This document shows, in pieces, positions 7,882 to 15,900 of a stretch of DNA of 48,642 nucleotides. Source of the stretch: Methylocystis sp. (GTDB lineage Bacteria > Pseudomonadota > Alphaproteobacteria > Rhizobiales > Beijerinckiaceae). The notes under the pieces were generated by a model that saw only the letters and a program-made list of their open reading frames with translations, had not been told where the DNA came from and made no database searches. The stretch lies in the NCBI GenBank assembly GCA_024506175.1, contig JAMBEQ010000138.1, positions 1-48,642 on the forward strand, given 5' to 3'. The translations under genes were made by a program, and so were the position numbers. The first letter of the stretch is position 1. Each line of letters starts with the position of its first letter.

Positions 7882-8364
7882 ATGCGCTGTCCCTATTGCG
7901 GCTCCTTCGATACGCAGGTGAAGGACTCGCGCCCGACCGAGGATTCCGCCTGCATCCGCCGCCGGCGGGTCTGCCCGACCTGCGGCGGGCGCTTCACGAC
8001 CTTCGAGCGCGTGCAGCTGCGCGAGATCATCGTCATCAAGAAATCCGGCAAGCGCGCGCCTTTCGACCGCGACAAGCTCACCCGCTCCGTCGAGATCGCG
8101 CTGCGCAAGCGCCCCGTGGAGCCCGAGCAGGTTGAGCGGATGATCTCCGGCGTCGTTCGCCAGCTGGAGAGCCTTGGCGAAGCCGAAATCGAGAGCCGGC
8201 GCATCGGCGAGCTCATCATCGAGGGCTTGCGTTCGCTCGACGCCGTCGCCTATGTGCGCTTCGCCTCCGTTTATCGCGACTTCCGCGAGGCGCGCGACTT
8301 CAACGCGCTGATCGACGAATTGGAAAGCGGCGCCGAAACCGCCGACGCCGCCGAAGACGAATGA
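7882..8364 (+). CDS. nrdR: Transcriptional repressor NrdR
   Basis: 160 residues. NrdR binds NrdR boxes upstream of ribonucleotide reductase genes and represses them according to bound ATP/dATP. The N-terminal zinc ribbon has Cys pairs at 3/6 (CPYC) and 31/34 (CPTC), and [14 protein letters not shown] links to the ATP-cone domain (about residues 49-139) with [14 protein letters not shown]. The start MRCPYCGS is typical. The TGA overlaps the ATG of ribD by four bases, so the two are translationally coupled. No NrdR box was found in the window, consistent with acting on remote nrd genes. Confidence 0.97.
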   Translation: MRCPYCGSFDTQVKDSRPTEDSACIRRRRVCPTCGGRFTTFERVQLREIIVIKKSGKRAPFDRDKLTRSVEIALRKRPVEPEQVERMISGVVRQLESLGEAEIESRRIGELIIEGLRSLDAVAYVRFASVYRDFREARDFNALIDELESGAETADAAEDE

Positions 8365-9485
8365 GCCTCCACGAAAAAATCCCTCCCGCCGCAACCGACG
8401 GCGCCTATATGGCCGCGGCGCTGTCGCTCGGGCGCCGCACCATGGGCCGCACGGCGCCCAATCCAGCCGTCGGCGCTCTGGTCGTGAAGGACGGCGTGAC
8501 GATTGCGCGAGGCTTTACGGCGGAGGGCGGGCGCCCGCACGCCGAAACGGTCGCGCTCGCCGCGGCCGGAGAAGCGGCGCGCGGGGCGACGCTCTACGTC
8601 ACGCTCGAACCCTGCTCGCATGACGGGCGCACGCCGCCCTGCGTCAATGCGATTATCGCTGCGGGCGTTGCGCGGGTGGTTGCGGCGATCGAAGACCCCG
8701 ATTCCCGAGTAGCCGGCAGAGGCTTTGCCAAGCTGCGCGAGGCGGGGATCGAGGTGGCGGTCGGCCCGGAGGCGGCCGCCGCGCGCTGCGATCATCTCGG
8801 CCACATTTTGCGCGTCACCAAGCATCGGCCGATGGTGACGCTGAAGCTCGCGCAGACGGCGGATGGCTACGCCGCCGGCGCCGCGCATGATCCGCGCCTG
8901 CATATCACCGGGCCGATCGCCGATGCCTACACCCATGTGCAGCGCTCGCTCCACGACGCGATCATGGTCGGATCGGGCACGGCGCGCGAGGACGACCCGC
9001 TGATGACGGTGCGCCTGCCGGGAATCGACGGCGCCAAACGTCTGCGCGTCGTGCTCGACCGCAAGCTGATCCTCTCGCCGCGCTCGCGCCTCGCCGCAAC
9101 GGCCCGCGAGACGCCGCTGCTGGTGATCGCCGGGGACGATGTGAGCGAGGACGCCGCGCGCGCCTTTGTCGAGGCGACGGGCGCGGATGTCGCGCGGGTT
9201 CCGACGATCGACTGCCGTCTCGACCTGCTCGCGGCCTTGCGCCTCCTCGCCGATCGCGGGATCACGCGCGTCTTCAGCGAAGGCGGGCCCCTTGTGGCCG
9301 AGAGCCTGCTTTCGGCGGGGCTGGCCGACGAGTTTATCCTTCACACGGGCTTCAAGCCGCTTGGGCGCCCGGGCCGGCCGGCGCTCACCCCCGCCGCGCG
9401 GGCGGCGCTGGAAACGCGGTATCGCCTGATCGAAAGCCGGATGCTCGGCGCCGATCAGATGGCGCGCTACACGAGGATGGACTGA
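8361..9485 (+). CDS. ribD: Bifunctional riboflavin deaminase/reductase
   Basis: 374 residues carrying out two successive steps of riboflavin synthesis: deamination of the pyrimidine and reduction of its ribosyl side chain. The N-terminal deaminase has the zinc signature PHAE (H60, E62) with [13 protein letters not shown] (C85 and C94). The C-terminal reductase begins near [11 protein letters not shown] (about 155-165), with [12 protein letters not shown] and [14 protein letters not shown] for NADPH binding. It overlaps nrdR by four bases and ribE by one base (TGATG at 9483-9487), marking a coupled operon. Confidence 0.97.
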   Translation: MSLHEKIPPAATDGAYMAAALSLGRRTMGRTAPNPAVGALVVKDGVTIARGFTAEGGRPHAETVALAAAGEAARGATLYVTLEPCSHDGRTPPCVNAIIAAGVARVVAAIEDPDSRVAGRGFAKLREAGIEVAVGPEAAAARCDHLGHILRVTKHRPMVTLKLAQTADGYAAGAAHDPRLHITGPIADAYTHVQRSLHDAIMVGSGTAREDDPLMTVRLPGIDGAKRLRVVLDRKLILSPRSRLAATARETPLLVIAGDDVSEDAARAFVEATGADVARVPTIDCRLDLLAALRLLADRGITRVFSEGGPLVAESLLSAGLADEFILHTGFKPLGRPGRPALTPAARAALETRYRLIESRMLGADQMARYTRMD

Positions 9486-10120
9486 TGTTTACCGGCATCG
9501 TCACGGACATCGGCGAAGTCGTCTCGGTCGAGCCGCGCGGCGAACTCAGACGCCTGCGCATCGCCTGCTCCTATGAGGCCGACTCGATTGCGCTGGGCGC
9601 CTCCATCGCCAACGCAGGCGTCTGCCTGACCGTCGTGGCCGTGGCGCGGGAAAGCGGGCGGACGGTCTTCGATGTCGACGCCGCCGCCGAGACTTTGGCG
9701 AAGACGACGGTCGCAAGCTGGCGGCCGGGGACGCGCGTCAATCTCGAACGCGCGCTCAAGATCGGCGACGAGCTCGGCGGGCATATCGTCACCGGCCATG
9801 TCGACGGCGTGGCGCGCATCCTGTCGCGCGATGATCTTTGCGACAGGGCGCCCGACGGACGCCCGTTGGAAGAAACGAGCATGGGTCGCTTCTGGATCGA
9901 GGCGCCGGCCGCGCTGTCGCGCTTCGTCGCGCAGAAAGGTTCGGTTGCGCTCGATGGCGTGTCGCTCACGGTGAACGAGGTCGAAGGCGACCGCTTTTCC
10001 GTTCTGCTCATTCCGCACACGCTCGCGGTGACCACCTTTGGCGCGCGTGCGGCAGGGGACGCGCTGAACATCGAGGTGGACTTGATGGCGCGCTACGCTG
10101 CGCGCTTGAGCGGCAAATAG
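9485..10120 (+). CDS. ribE: Riboflavin synthase, alpha subunit
   Basis: 211 residues. It dismutates two 6,7-dimethyl-8-ribityllumazine molecules to riboflavin. The protein has two lumazine-binding domains: [12 protein letters not shown] opens the first, and GGHIVTGHVDGVARI (about residues 98-112) opens the second; each begins with the family's characteristic signature. The length is normal. It is translationally coupled to ribD (one-base overlap). About 230 bases separate it from ribH, an unusual break in an otherwise tight operon; the space contains a folded repeat at 10202-10265. Some databases name this gene ribC. Confidence 0.96.
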   Translation: MFTGIVTDIGEVVSVEPRGELRRLRIACSYEADSIALGASIANAGVCLTVVAVARESGRTVFDVDAAAETLAKTTVASWRPGTRVNLERALKIGDELGGHIVTGHVDGVARILSRDDLCDRAPDGRPLEETSMGRFWIEAPAALSRFVAQKGSVALDGVSLTVNEVEGDRFSVLLIPHTLAVTTFGARAAGDALNIEVDLMARYAARLSGK

Positions 10121-10201
10121 AAGCGATAAAGGCTGACAACGCCCCGCCCCTGTGACATAAAACGCGGCTCGAAATCAAAAAAAACACAGGCTGGCCCCCA
10201 A

Positions 10202-10265
10202 CCCTCCTCCGCCAAAGGGCGTCTGAAAAGACGCCCGTCTTTCGACGGGCTATGGCGGGAGAGGG
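10202..10265. repeat. Structured element between ribE and ribH with overlapping hairpins
   Basis: An outer imperfect stem pairs CCCTCCTCCGCCA (10202-10214) with TGGCGGGAGAGGG (10253-10265). Inside, GGGCGTCT (10217-10224) pairs with AGACGCCC (10229-10236), and GCCCGTC (10233-10239) pairs with GACGGGC (10244-10250). The two inner hairpins share bases 10233-10236, so both cannot form fully. No T-tract is present. It may be a dispersed palindromic repeat or an RNA structure modulating ribH expression; no FMN riboswitch consensus was recognised. Confidence 0.6.
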
Positions 10266-10351
10266 AGTTAGATTGCGGCCTTCATGAAAGGCGCAGCTCA
10301 CCTTCGTCGCGAGCGTTCCCTCTTCAGGGAGGGGCCTTTCGGAGTCTGAAA

Positions 10352-10834
10352 ATGGCAGGTTTTGCACCCGACGACACAGACGCTGCGCCCGTGCCCGGCG
10401 CGCGCATTCTCGTCGTCGCGGCAAGGTTCAACGCCGGCATTGTCGGCCTCTTGCGTGCGGGCGCTCTGGCGGCTATCGAACGTCTTGGCGCAAGCGCGAC
10501 GGTGATCGACGTGCCCGGCGCGCTGGAGATCGCTTGCGCCGCCGCCATCGCGCTCGAGGCGGCGGAGCGCGCGGGGGCGCCCTTTGAGGGGCTCGTCGCC
10601 CTTGGCTGCGTCATTCGCGGCGAGACCTATCACTTCGAGATCGTCGCCAACGAAAGCTCGCGCGCCCTGACCGATCTTTCGGTCGCGCGCCGCCTCCCAC
10701 TTGGAAATGGAATTCTCACTGTGGAAAATGACGAACAGGCGATCGTGCGCGCCGATCCCAAGCAAGGGGACAAGGGCGCCGACGCGGCGCTCGCGGCGCT
10801 GTCGCTGATCCGCCTGAAGCGGAGTCTCGCATGA
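10352..10834 (+). CDS. ribH: 6,7-dimethyl-8-ribityllumazine synthase
   Basis: 160 residues. It condenses 5-amino-6-ribitylaminouracil with 3,4-dihydroxy-2-butanone 4-phosphate, the penultimate riboflavin step, in a multimeric shell. Family features are ILVVAARFNAGIVGLL near residue 20 (substrate loop), VIDVPGALEIACAA, and ALGCVIRGETYHFEIVANESS with the catalytic His in YHFE. A ribosome site GGAG lies 7 bases before ATG 10352. Its TGA overlaps the nusB ATG by four bases, a coupling common in Alphaproteobacteria. Confidence 0.96.
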   Translation: MAGFAPDDTDAAPVPGARILVVAARFNAGIVGLLRAGALAAIERLGASATVIDVPGALEIACAAAIALEAAERAGAPFEGLVALGCVIRGETYHFEIVANESSRALTDLSVARRLPLGNGILTVENDEQAIVRADPKQGDKGADAALAALSLIRLKRSLA

Positions 10835-11283
10835 GCCTCGACCAGCGCTCAGCCGCGCGCCTCGCCATCGTGCAGGCGCTGTACCAGATGGACGTCGCCG
10901 CCAAGGGCCTCAACGAGATCTACGCCGAATTCGAGTCGCATTGGATCGGCCGGGAGATCGAGGGCGTGCAGTATAAGCCGGCGGAGCTCACCTTCTTCCG
11001 CGACGTGTTGCAGGGCGTGCTCACCGATCAGGTGGCGATCGACCGGCAGATCGACCGCGTGCTCTCTGGCGGCTGGCCGCTCGCCCGGGTCGAAGCGGTG
11101 ATGCGCGCAGCGCTTCGCGCGGGGGCTTACGAGCTACGCTCGCGCAAGGACGTGCCGGCCCGCGCCGTCATAAAAGAATATGTCGACGTCGCTGGCGCGT
11201 TTTTCGGGCCGACGGAGTCGGGAATGGTGAACGCCGTGCTCGACAAGATCGCCCGCGAAGAGCGTTCGGGGGAGATGGGGTAG
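10831..11283 (+). CDS. nusB: Transcription antitermination factor NusB
   Basis: 150 residues, all helical. With NusE (S10) it binds boxA RNA and supports antitermination of rRNA transcription. RSAARLAIVQALYQMDVAA (about 6-24) and the C-terminal ARAVIKEYVDVAGAFF followed by FGPTESGMVNAVLDKIARE are diagnostic. It is coupled to ribH. In many relatives thiL follows; here it does not. The cluster ends in a repeat-filled 228-base gap before the convergent prfC. Confidence 0.96.
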   Translation: MSLDQRSAARLAIVQALYQMDVAAKGLNEIYAEFESHWIGREIEGVQYKPAELTFFRDVLQGVLTDQVAIDRQIDRVLSGGWPLARVEAVMRAALRAGAYELRSRKDVPARAVIKEYVDVAGAFFGPTESGMVNAVLDKIAREERSGEMG

Positions 11284-11387
11284 CCCGCTCGCATCGGGGC
11301 TTGCCATTCCCACCGCAAGCCTTCCCGCTCACATAATATCTAGCGAGCCGGAGGCTCGTGCAGTTCGCTGACAAAGGCCAGAGGCGG

Positions 11388-11500
11388 CCTCGTCCTTCGA
11401 GACGCGAGCTCCTCAGGATGAGACCTAAGTGTTTGACGCAGATTGCAGAAGCCCCTCATGCTGAGGAGCCGCCGCAGGCGGCGTCTCGAAGCACGAGGGG
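11388..11500. repeat. Two palindromic repeat units between nusB and prfC
   Basis: A short unit at 11388-11422 (CTCGTCCTTCGAGAC...CTCCTCAGGATGAG) and a longer one at 11452-11500, whose arms are CCCCTCATGCT and AGCACGAGGGG around a GCCGCC-GCA-GGCGGC core. They lie between convergent genes and belong to the same family as 13201-13257 and 46710-46765. No terminator T-tract was seen. Confidence 0.75.
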
Positions 11501-11511
11501 CGCCTCTTCGC

Positions 11512-13098
11512 TCACGCCGCGCTCTTCTGATAGTCCTTAACATCCGAGAATTTAATCGCCTCATTGCGCTCCGCGTCGTAGTTGAGCTGAAAGGCGGAGG
11601 TGCTCATGAAGACGGGCGCGCCGTCGAGATCGTCGGCGATGCTGGAGCGGTTGGAGTCGATGAAGCTCTTCAACTTCGCTGGCTCGTCCGATGTGATCCA
11701 GCGGCAGATGGTGAAGCGCGAGGTTTCGTAGCGCGTCTGCAAGCCATATTCGGCCTCGAGCCGCGTCGCCAGCACGTCGAGCTGCAGCGCGCCGACGACG
11801 CCCACGATGGAGCCGGAGCCATCATGCGGTGTGAAGACCTGCACGACGCCCTCCTCCGCCAATTGCTGCAAGGCCTCGCGCAGCTTCTTCGCCTTCATCG
11901 CGTCCGAGATGAGAATGCGGCGAAGAATTTCCGGCGCGAAGCTCGGCACACCGCGAAAAACGATGTCCTCGCCTTCGGTCAGCGTGTCGCCGATGCGCAA
12001 CTGCCCGTGGTTTGGCAGGCCTACCACGTCGCCCGCGTAGGCTTCATCTGCAATAGAGCGGTCGCGCGCGAAGAAGAATTGCGGCGCGTTGACCGGAATG
12101 TTTTTCCCCGTGCGGATAAGCTTCGCCTTCATGCCGCGCGTGAGCTTACCGGAGCACACGCGCATGAAGGCGATGCGGTCGCGGTGGTTGGGATCCATAT
12201 TCGCCTGAATTTTGAAGACGAAGCCGGTCATCTTCGGCTCGCTGGGCTCGACCAGGCGTTTGTCGGCCTCCTGCGCGCGCGGGCTCGGCGCATATTCAGC
12301 CATGGCGTCGATGAGATCGCGCACCCCGAAATTGCGTAGCGCGCTGCCGAAGAACACGGGCGTGAGATGGCCTTCGCGAAAGGCCGCGAGATCGAAGGGC
12401 TTGCTGCCCTCCTCCGCAAGCATCGCCTCCTCGCGCCAGGCTCCCGCGGCGTTGGGAAGGAGCGCATCGAAGATCGGATCGTCGAGGCCGCTCGTCTGCA
12501 GGAGGTCCGCGTCCTTGTCGATCTGGCGGACAGTTTTGGTCACGAAACGATAAGTGCCCGCGAAACTCTTGCCGCCGCCGATCGGCCAGGTGATCGGTGT
12601 CGTGTCGAGCGCCAGCGTCTTCTCGATCTCGTCGAGCAGCTCGAAGGGATCGCGGCCCTCGCGGTCGAGTTTGTTCACGAATGTGACGATCGGAATGTCG
12701 CGCAGGCGGCAGACTTCAAAAAGCTTGCGCGTGCGCGCTTCGATGCCCTTGGCCGCGTCGATGACCATGACCGCCGCGTCGACGGCGGAGAGCGTGCGAT
12801 AGGTGTCCTCCGAGAAGTCCTCGTGGCCCGGCGTGTCGAGCAGGTTGAAGACGCAATCGGCATATTCGAAGGTCATCACCGAGGTGACGACCGAGATGCC
12901 GCGCTCGCGCTCGATGCTCATCCAGTCGGAGCGCGTCTGCTGGGCGTTGCGCTTCGCCTTCACCGCGCCGGCAAGCTGGATCGCGCCGCCGAAGAGCAGG
13001 AGCTTTTCGGTGAGCGTGGTCTTGCCGGCGTCCGGGTGCGAGATGATCGCGAAGGTGCGTCGCCGCGAGACGGGGTCGCGGGTCAAGGGGGTGGTCAA
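11512..13098 (-). CDS. prfC: Peptide chain release factor 3
   Basis: RF3 is the GTPase that recycles RF1/RF2 from the ribosome after termination. RRRTFAIISHPDAGKTTLTE is the G1 region, ERERGISVVTSVMTFEY the switch region, DTPGHEDFSEDTYR G3 and FVNKLDREGRDP G4, followed by the RF3-type C-terminal domains. The frame is open from ATG 13212, but that ATG lies inside a dispersed palindromic repeat and the first 38 codons look non-conserved. Starting at TTG 13098 gives 528 residues, matching the usual size of about 529, so that start is chosen. No strong ribosome site supports either start. Confidence 0.93.
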   Translation of the reverse strand: MTTPLTRDPVSRRRTFAIISHPDAGKTTLTEKLLLFGGAIQLAGAVKAKRNAQQTRSDWMSIERERGISVVTSVMTFEYADCVFNLLDTPGHEDFSEDTYRTLSAVDAAVMVIDAAKGIEARTRKLFEVCRLRDIPIVTFVNKLDREGRDPFELLDEIEKTLALDTTPITWPIGGGKSFAGTYRFVTKTVRQIDKDADLLQTSGLDDPIFDALLPNAAGAWREEAMLAEEGSKPFDLAAFREGHLTPVFFGSALRNFGVRDLIDAMAEYAPSPRAQEADKRLVEPSEPKMTGFVFKIQANMDPNHRDRIAFMRVCSGKLTRGMKAKLIRTGKNIPVNAPQFFFARDRSIADEAYAGDVVGLPNHGQLRIGDTLTEGEDIVFRGVPSFAPEILRRILISDAMKAKKLREALQQLAEEGVVQVFTPHDGSGSIVGVVGALQLDVLATRLEAEYGLQTRYETSRFTICRWITSDEPAKLKSFIDSNRSSIADDLDGAPVFMSTSAFQLNYDAERNEAIKFSDVKDYQKSAA

Positions 13099-13200
13099 GG
13101 GCGGCTCGTTTCTGAGAGGCGATGGTTTGACGCTCGGATTAACGGCAAGCGGCCTGCCGGGCAATCCCGAAGGTCGAATGGCGCAGGGCAATCGGGTGAA

Positions 13201-13332
13201 GGGCTTCCTCATCCTGAGGAGCCGCCGCAGGCGGCGTCTCGAAGGACGAGGAAGCCCGCTTGCGAAAAGTTTTCCTCTCCTTCATCCTGAGACGGCCTCT
13301 TAGAGGCCTCCTCAGGATGAAGGAGAGGAAAA
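13201..13332. repeat. Composite palindromic element (two units, 12-base spacer)
   Basis: Unit 1 (13201-13257) has arms GGGCTTCCTC and GAGGAAGCCC around a GCCGCC-GCA-GGCGGC core. A 12-base spacer leads to unit 2 (13270-13332), whose 21-base arms at 13270-13290 and 13312-13332 are perfect inverted repeats, with a further GGCCTCT/AGAGGCC stem inside. The same two units with the same 12-base spacer occur inverted at 46633-46765. It lies just upstream of prfC and downstream of cimA. Confidence 0.85.
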
Positions 13333-13380
13333 CTCGGATTCACCCTATTGCCATGCTGAATGCCGGCCCCAATAGCTCCG

Positions 13381-14973
13381 TCACTGAGCCCCTGACGCCA
13401 GCAGCTTGTAGTTGATCGCATCGACGAGGGCCTCGAAAGACGCGTCGATGACGTTGGCCGAGACGCCCACGGTCGACCAGCGATTTCCCACCCCGTCGGC
13501 GCATTCGACCAGCACGCGCGTCACGGCGTCGGTGCCGCCCTGGAACACCCGCACGCGATAATCGACGAGGCGCACATCGTCGATGAACTTTTGATAGGCG
13601 CCGAGATCCTTGCGCAGCGCGAGGTCGAGCGCATTGACAGGGCCATTGCCTTCGGCCGCCGAGATGCGCGTCTGGCCGTGCACGTTGATCTTGACGATGG
13701 CCTCGGCGCCCCTGTCCTCGAAGCCGTTCCGCGCGAAGCGGCGATCCACGGCGACGCTGTAGCGCTCGATGTCGAAAAAATGCGGCGCTTCGCCGAGCAC
13801 GCGCTTCGCGAGCAGAAAGAAAGAAGCGTCGGCGCCCTCATAGGCGTAACCGTCCGCCTCCTTCTCCTTCACCTCGTCGAGGAGGCGCGCAAGGCGCGGA
13901 TCGTCCTTGTCGAGCCTGATGCCGAGGCGCGTCAGCTCGGAAAGGATATTGGAGCGCCCCGCCTGATCCGAGACCAGAACGCGGCGCTGGTTGCCGACCG
14001 TTTCGGGCGCCACATGCTCATAGGTGCGCGGGTCGGTCAGCACGGCGGAAGCATGAATGCCGGCTTTCGTCGCAAAGGCGCTGGCGCCGACATAGGGCGC
14101 GTGGCGATTGGGCGCGCGATTGAGAAGCTCGTCGAGCGCGTGGCTGATCCGCGTGAGATGCGTGAGCTTTTCACGCGTGACGCCGGTCTCGAAACGTGAA
14201 GCAAACTCCTCTTTCAAAAGCAGCGTGGGGATGATGGTCGTGAGATTGGCGTTGCCGCAGCGCTCTCCAAGCCCGTTGAGCGTGCCCTGAATCTGCCGCG
14301 CGCCCGCGCGCAGGGCGGCCAGGGAATTCGCCACCGCCTGCCCCGTGTCGTCGTGGCAATGCACGCCGATATGAGCGCCGGGGATAACATTTGTGACCGC
14401 CGAGACGATGCGCTCGACCTCATGCGGCAGCGTCCCGCCATTGGTGTCGCAGAGCACCACCCAGCGCGCCCCGGCCTCATAGGCGGCATTCGCACAGGCG
14501 AGCGCATATTGCGGATTGCCCTTGTAGCCGTCGAAGAAATGCTCGCAATCGACGGCGGCCTCCTTCTCCTTCGCGACAGCCGCTTTTACGGATTGCGTAA
14601 TGCCTGAGAGATTGTCCTCTTCCGTGGAGCGTAAGGCGACCTTGACCTGATAGTCCCAGCTCTTGGCGACGAAGGTCACGGCGTCGGCCGCACTGTCGAG
14701 AAGCGCCGCGACGCCCGGATCGTTCTCCACCGACCGCCCCTGCCGGCGCGTCATGCCGAAGGCCGAAAAACGCGCGCGCATCCTGGGCCGCGCGGCGAAG
14801 AATTCCGTGTCCAGCGGATTGGCGCCCGGATAGCCGCCCTCGACATAGTCGATCCCGAGCTCGTCGAGCATGGCGGCGATCTGCCGCTTGTCGTCGAGCG
14901 AGAAATCGACCCCGGTCGTCTGCGCGCCATCGCGCAGCGTCGTGTCGTAGAGCGTCACGCGTTCCTTGATCAT
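13381..14973 (-). CDS. cimA: (R)-citramalate synthase
   Basis: 530 residues from ATG 14973. It condenses pyruvate with acetyl-CoA to citramalate, opening a threonine-independent route to isoleucine. The N-terminal TIM barrel starts VTLYDTTLRDGAQTTGVDFS with the catalytic Arg-Asp and a metal-binding Asp. The GVHCHDDTGQAVANSL segment gives the HxH metal ligands and GTLNGLGERCGNANL follows. The C-terminal third is the LeuA-type allosteric dimerisation domain. The length and DTTLRDGAQ fit the CimA subgroup rather than LeuA, though substrate choice is inferred. The start overlaps the stop of the upstream GNAT gene (ATGA at 14972-14973/14975). Confidence 0.93.
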   Translation of the reverse strand: MIKERVTLYDTTLRDGAQTTGVDFSLDDKRQIAAMLDELGIDYVEGGYPGANPLDTEFFAARPRMRARFSAFGMTRRQGRSVENDPGVAALLDSAADAVTFVAKSWDYQVKVALRSTEEDNLSGITQSVKAAVAKEKEAAVDCEHFFDGYKGNPQYALACANAAYEAGARWVVLCDTNGGTLPHEVERIVSAVTNVIPGAHIGVHCHDDTGQAVANSLAALRAGARQIQGTLNGLGERCGNANLTTIIPTLLLKEEFASRFETGVTREKLTHLTRISHALDELLNRAPNRHAPYVGASAFATKAGIHASAVLTDPRTYEHVAPETVGNQRRVLVSDQAGRSNILSELTRLGIRLDKDDPRLARLLDEVKEKEADGYAYEGADASFFLLAKRVLGEAPHFFDIERYSVAVDRRFARNGFEDRGAEAIVKINVHGQTRISAAEGNGPVNALDLALRKDLGAYQKFIDDVRLVDYRVRVFQGGTDAVTRVLVECADGVGNRWSTVGVSANVIDASFEALVDAINYKLLASGAQ

Positions 14974-15485
14974 CAATGCGGTCCCGAGGCGGCCGGCGGG
15001 CCCGCCAGTTCTTTGGTCATGGTCGTATTGCCGAGCCATTCGCCCGCGATCGTTACCGTATTGCGGCTTTGCGCGACATAGCCGCGGGCGGCGAAGAAAT
15101 CGCGCGCGACATCGGAGGCTTCGACAGTAAGCGTCTTGGTCCCGCGTGCGCCGGCGAGCTTCTCAATGGCGTCGGCGAGCGCGCTCCCGACGCCCTGCCC
15201 GGCGAATTCAGGGTGGACGTAAAGCATGTCAAGGAGATTGTTGTCCTTGAGCGAAGCGAACCCCGCGATCTCCCCGGAAACGAGCGCGACAATGGTGAGG
15301 GTGCCGGAGAGACGCGAAGCAAAGGCGGCTTCGTCGTCCGCCGCCGAGGCCCAGGCCTCGCGCTGGTCCGGGTCGTAATCCTCGGCCGCGAGCGCCTCTA
15401 TGCTCTCGCGAAAGAGCGCGGCGAGCGTCGCCGCGTCTTTGGGAAGATAAGGCCGAAGACCGGGCGAGGCCCCCTGCTTGGCCAT
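14973..15485 (-). CDS. GNAT-family N-acetyltransferase
   Basis: 170 residues from ATG 15485. LRPYLPKDAATLAALFRES opens the fold, and LLDMLYVHPEFAGQGVGSALADAIEKLA carries motif A (QGVGSA), the acetyl-CoA pyrophosphate loop. RDFFAARGYVAQSRNTV follows as motif B. The acceptor substrate cannot be told from sequence. It sits in a chain of three overlapping reading frames: its ATG overlaps the stop of the 44-residue membrane protein and its TGA overlaps the cimA ATG. All three are therefore probably co-translated. Confidence 0.88.
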   Translation of the reverse strand: MAKQGASPGLRPYLPKDAATLAALFRESIEALAAEDYDPDQREAWASAADDEAAFASRLSGTLTIVALVSGEIAGFASLKDNNLLDMLYVHPEFAGQGVGSALADAIEKLAGARGTKTLTVEASDVARDFFAARGYVAQSRNTVTIAGEWLGNTTMTKELAGPPAASGPH

Positions 15486-15619
15486 CACACGATCTCGAAG
15501 CTGTGCAGGATCTGCCACGCGACGAAGGCCGCGCCGCCGAGAACGAGAATTTTGAACAAAAGATACACGGCCCAATGGCGCTTGAAGGGCAGCGTCTCTT
15601 TCCAGTCGTCGTTGGACAT
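15485..15619 (-). CDS. Small single-pass membrane protein (44 residues)
   Basis: MSNDDWKETLPFKRH is followed by one hydrophobic helix, AVYLLFKILVLGGAAFVAWQ (about residues 17-36), and a short tail HSFEIV. A strong ribosome site, AGGAGCAAAGCC, precedes ATG 15619, and the TGA overlaps the start of the GNAT gene by one base, which supports it being real despite its size. The charged N-terminus and single helix suggest an inner-membrane protein. No function can be assigned. Confidence 0.7.
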   Translation of the reverse strand: MSNDDWKETLPFKRHWAVYLLFKILVLGGAAFVAWQILHSFEIV

Positions 15620-15727
15620 GGCTTTGCTCCTGTTGTCGCGCGCGGGCGTTGCGGCGGCCGCGCCGTGGATCACGCTACCCGGCAGGAATTGCTTTGGGGT
15701 TTCGGTGGGAGGGAGAATGCGCCAGTC

Positions 15728-15895
15728 GGACCCCACCCGGCCCGCTGCGCGGGCTGCGCTCCCCGTAAAGGGGAGGGATGGGACTGCATCGGCGCCGTGA
15801 ATCCACAGCGCTTCAGAAAGAGCGCAAACCCTCGGGCTCCAATCCCTCCCCCTCGCGGGGAGGGTGGCGCGCGAAGAGCGACGGGTGGGGGAAAG
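15728..15895. repeat. GC-rich palindromic repeat block between cysS and the small membrane protein
   Basis: The gap 15620-15900 contains ACCCCACCCGGCCCGC and GCTCCCCGTAAAGGGGAG (a hairpin at about 15760-15777), then CCCTCCCCCTCGCGGGGAGG and GGGTGGGGG near 15890. The pattern CCCCACCC...CTCCCC-loop-GGGGAG...GGGTGGGG matches the blocks at 3625-3780 and 21130-21270. No gene was recognised in the gap. Confidence 0.65.
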
Positions 15896-15900
15896 TCCGC

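Noticed and set aside
6442-8394. A 650-codon minus-strand open frame over glyA and nrdR
   Set aside because: It is antisense to two unmistakable genes, is Arg/Ala/Asp-rich without domain signatures, and has no ribosome site.
10121-10351. Possible FMN riboswitch ahead of ribH
   Set aside because: The conserved FMN aptamer blocks are absent; the structure is a set of simple palindromes.
11538-11560. TTAA...TTAA pair resembling a CtrA site
   Set aside because: The half sites are 11 bases apart, not seven, and they lie within the prfC coding sequence.
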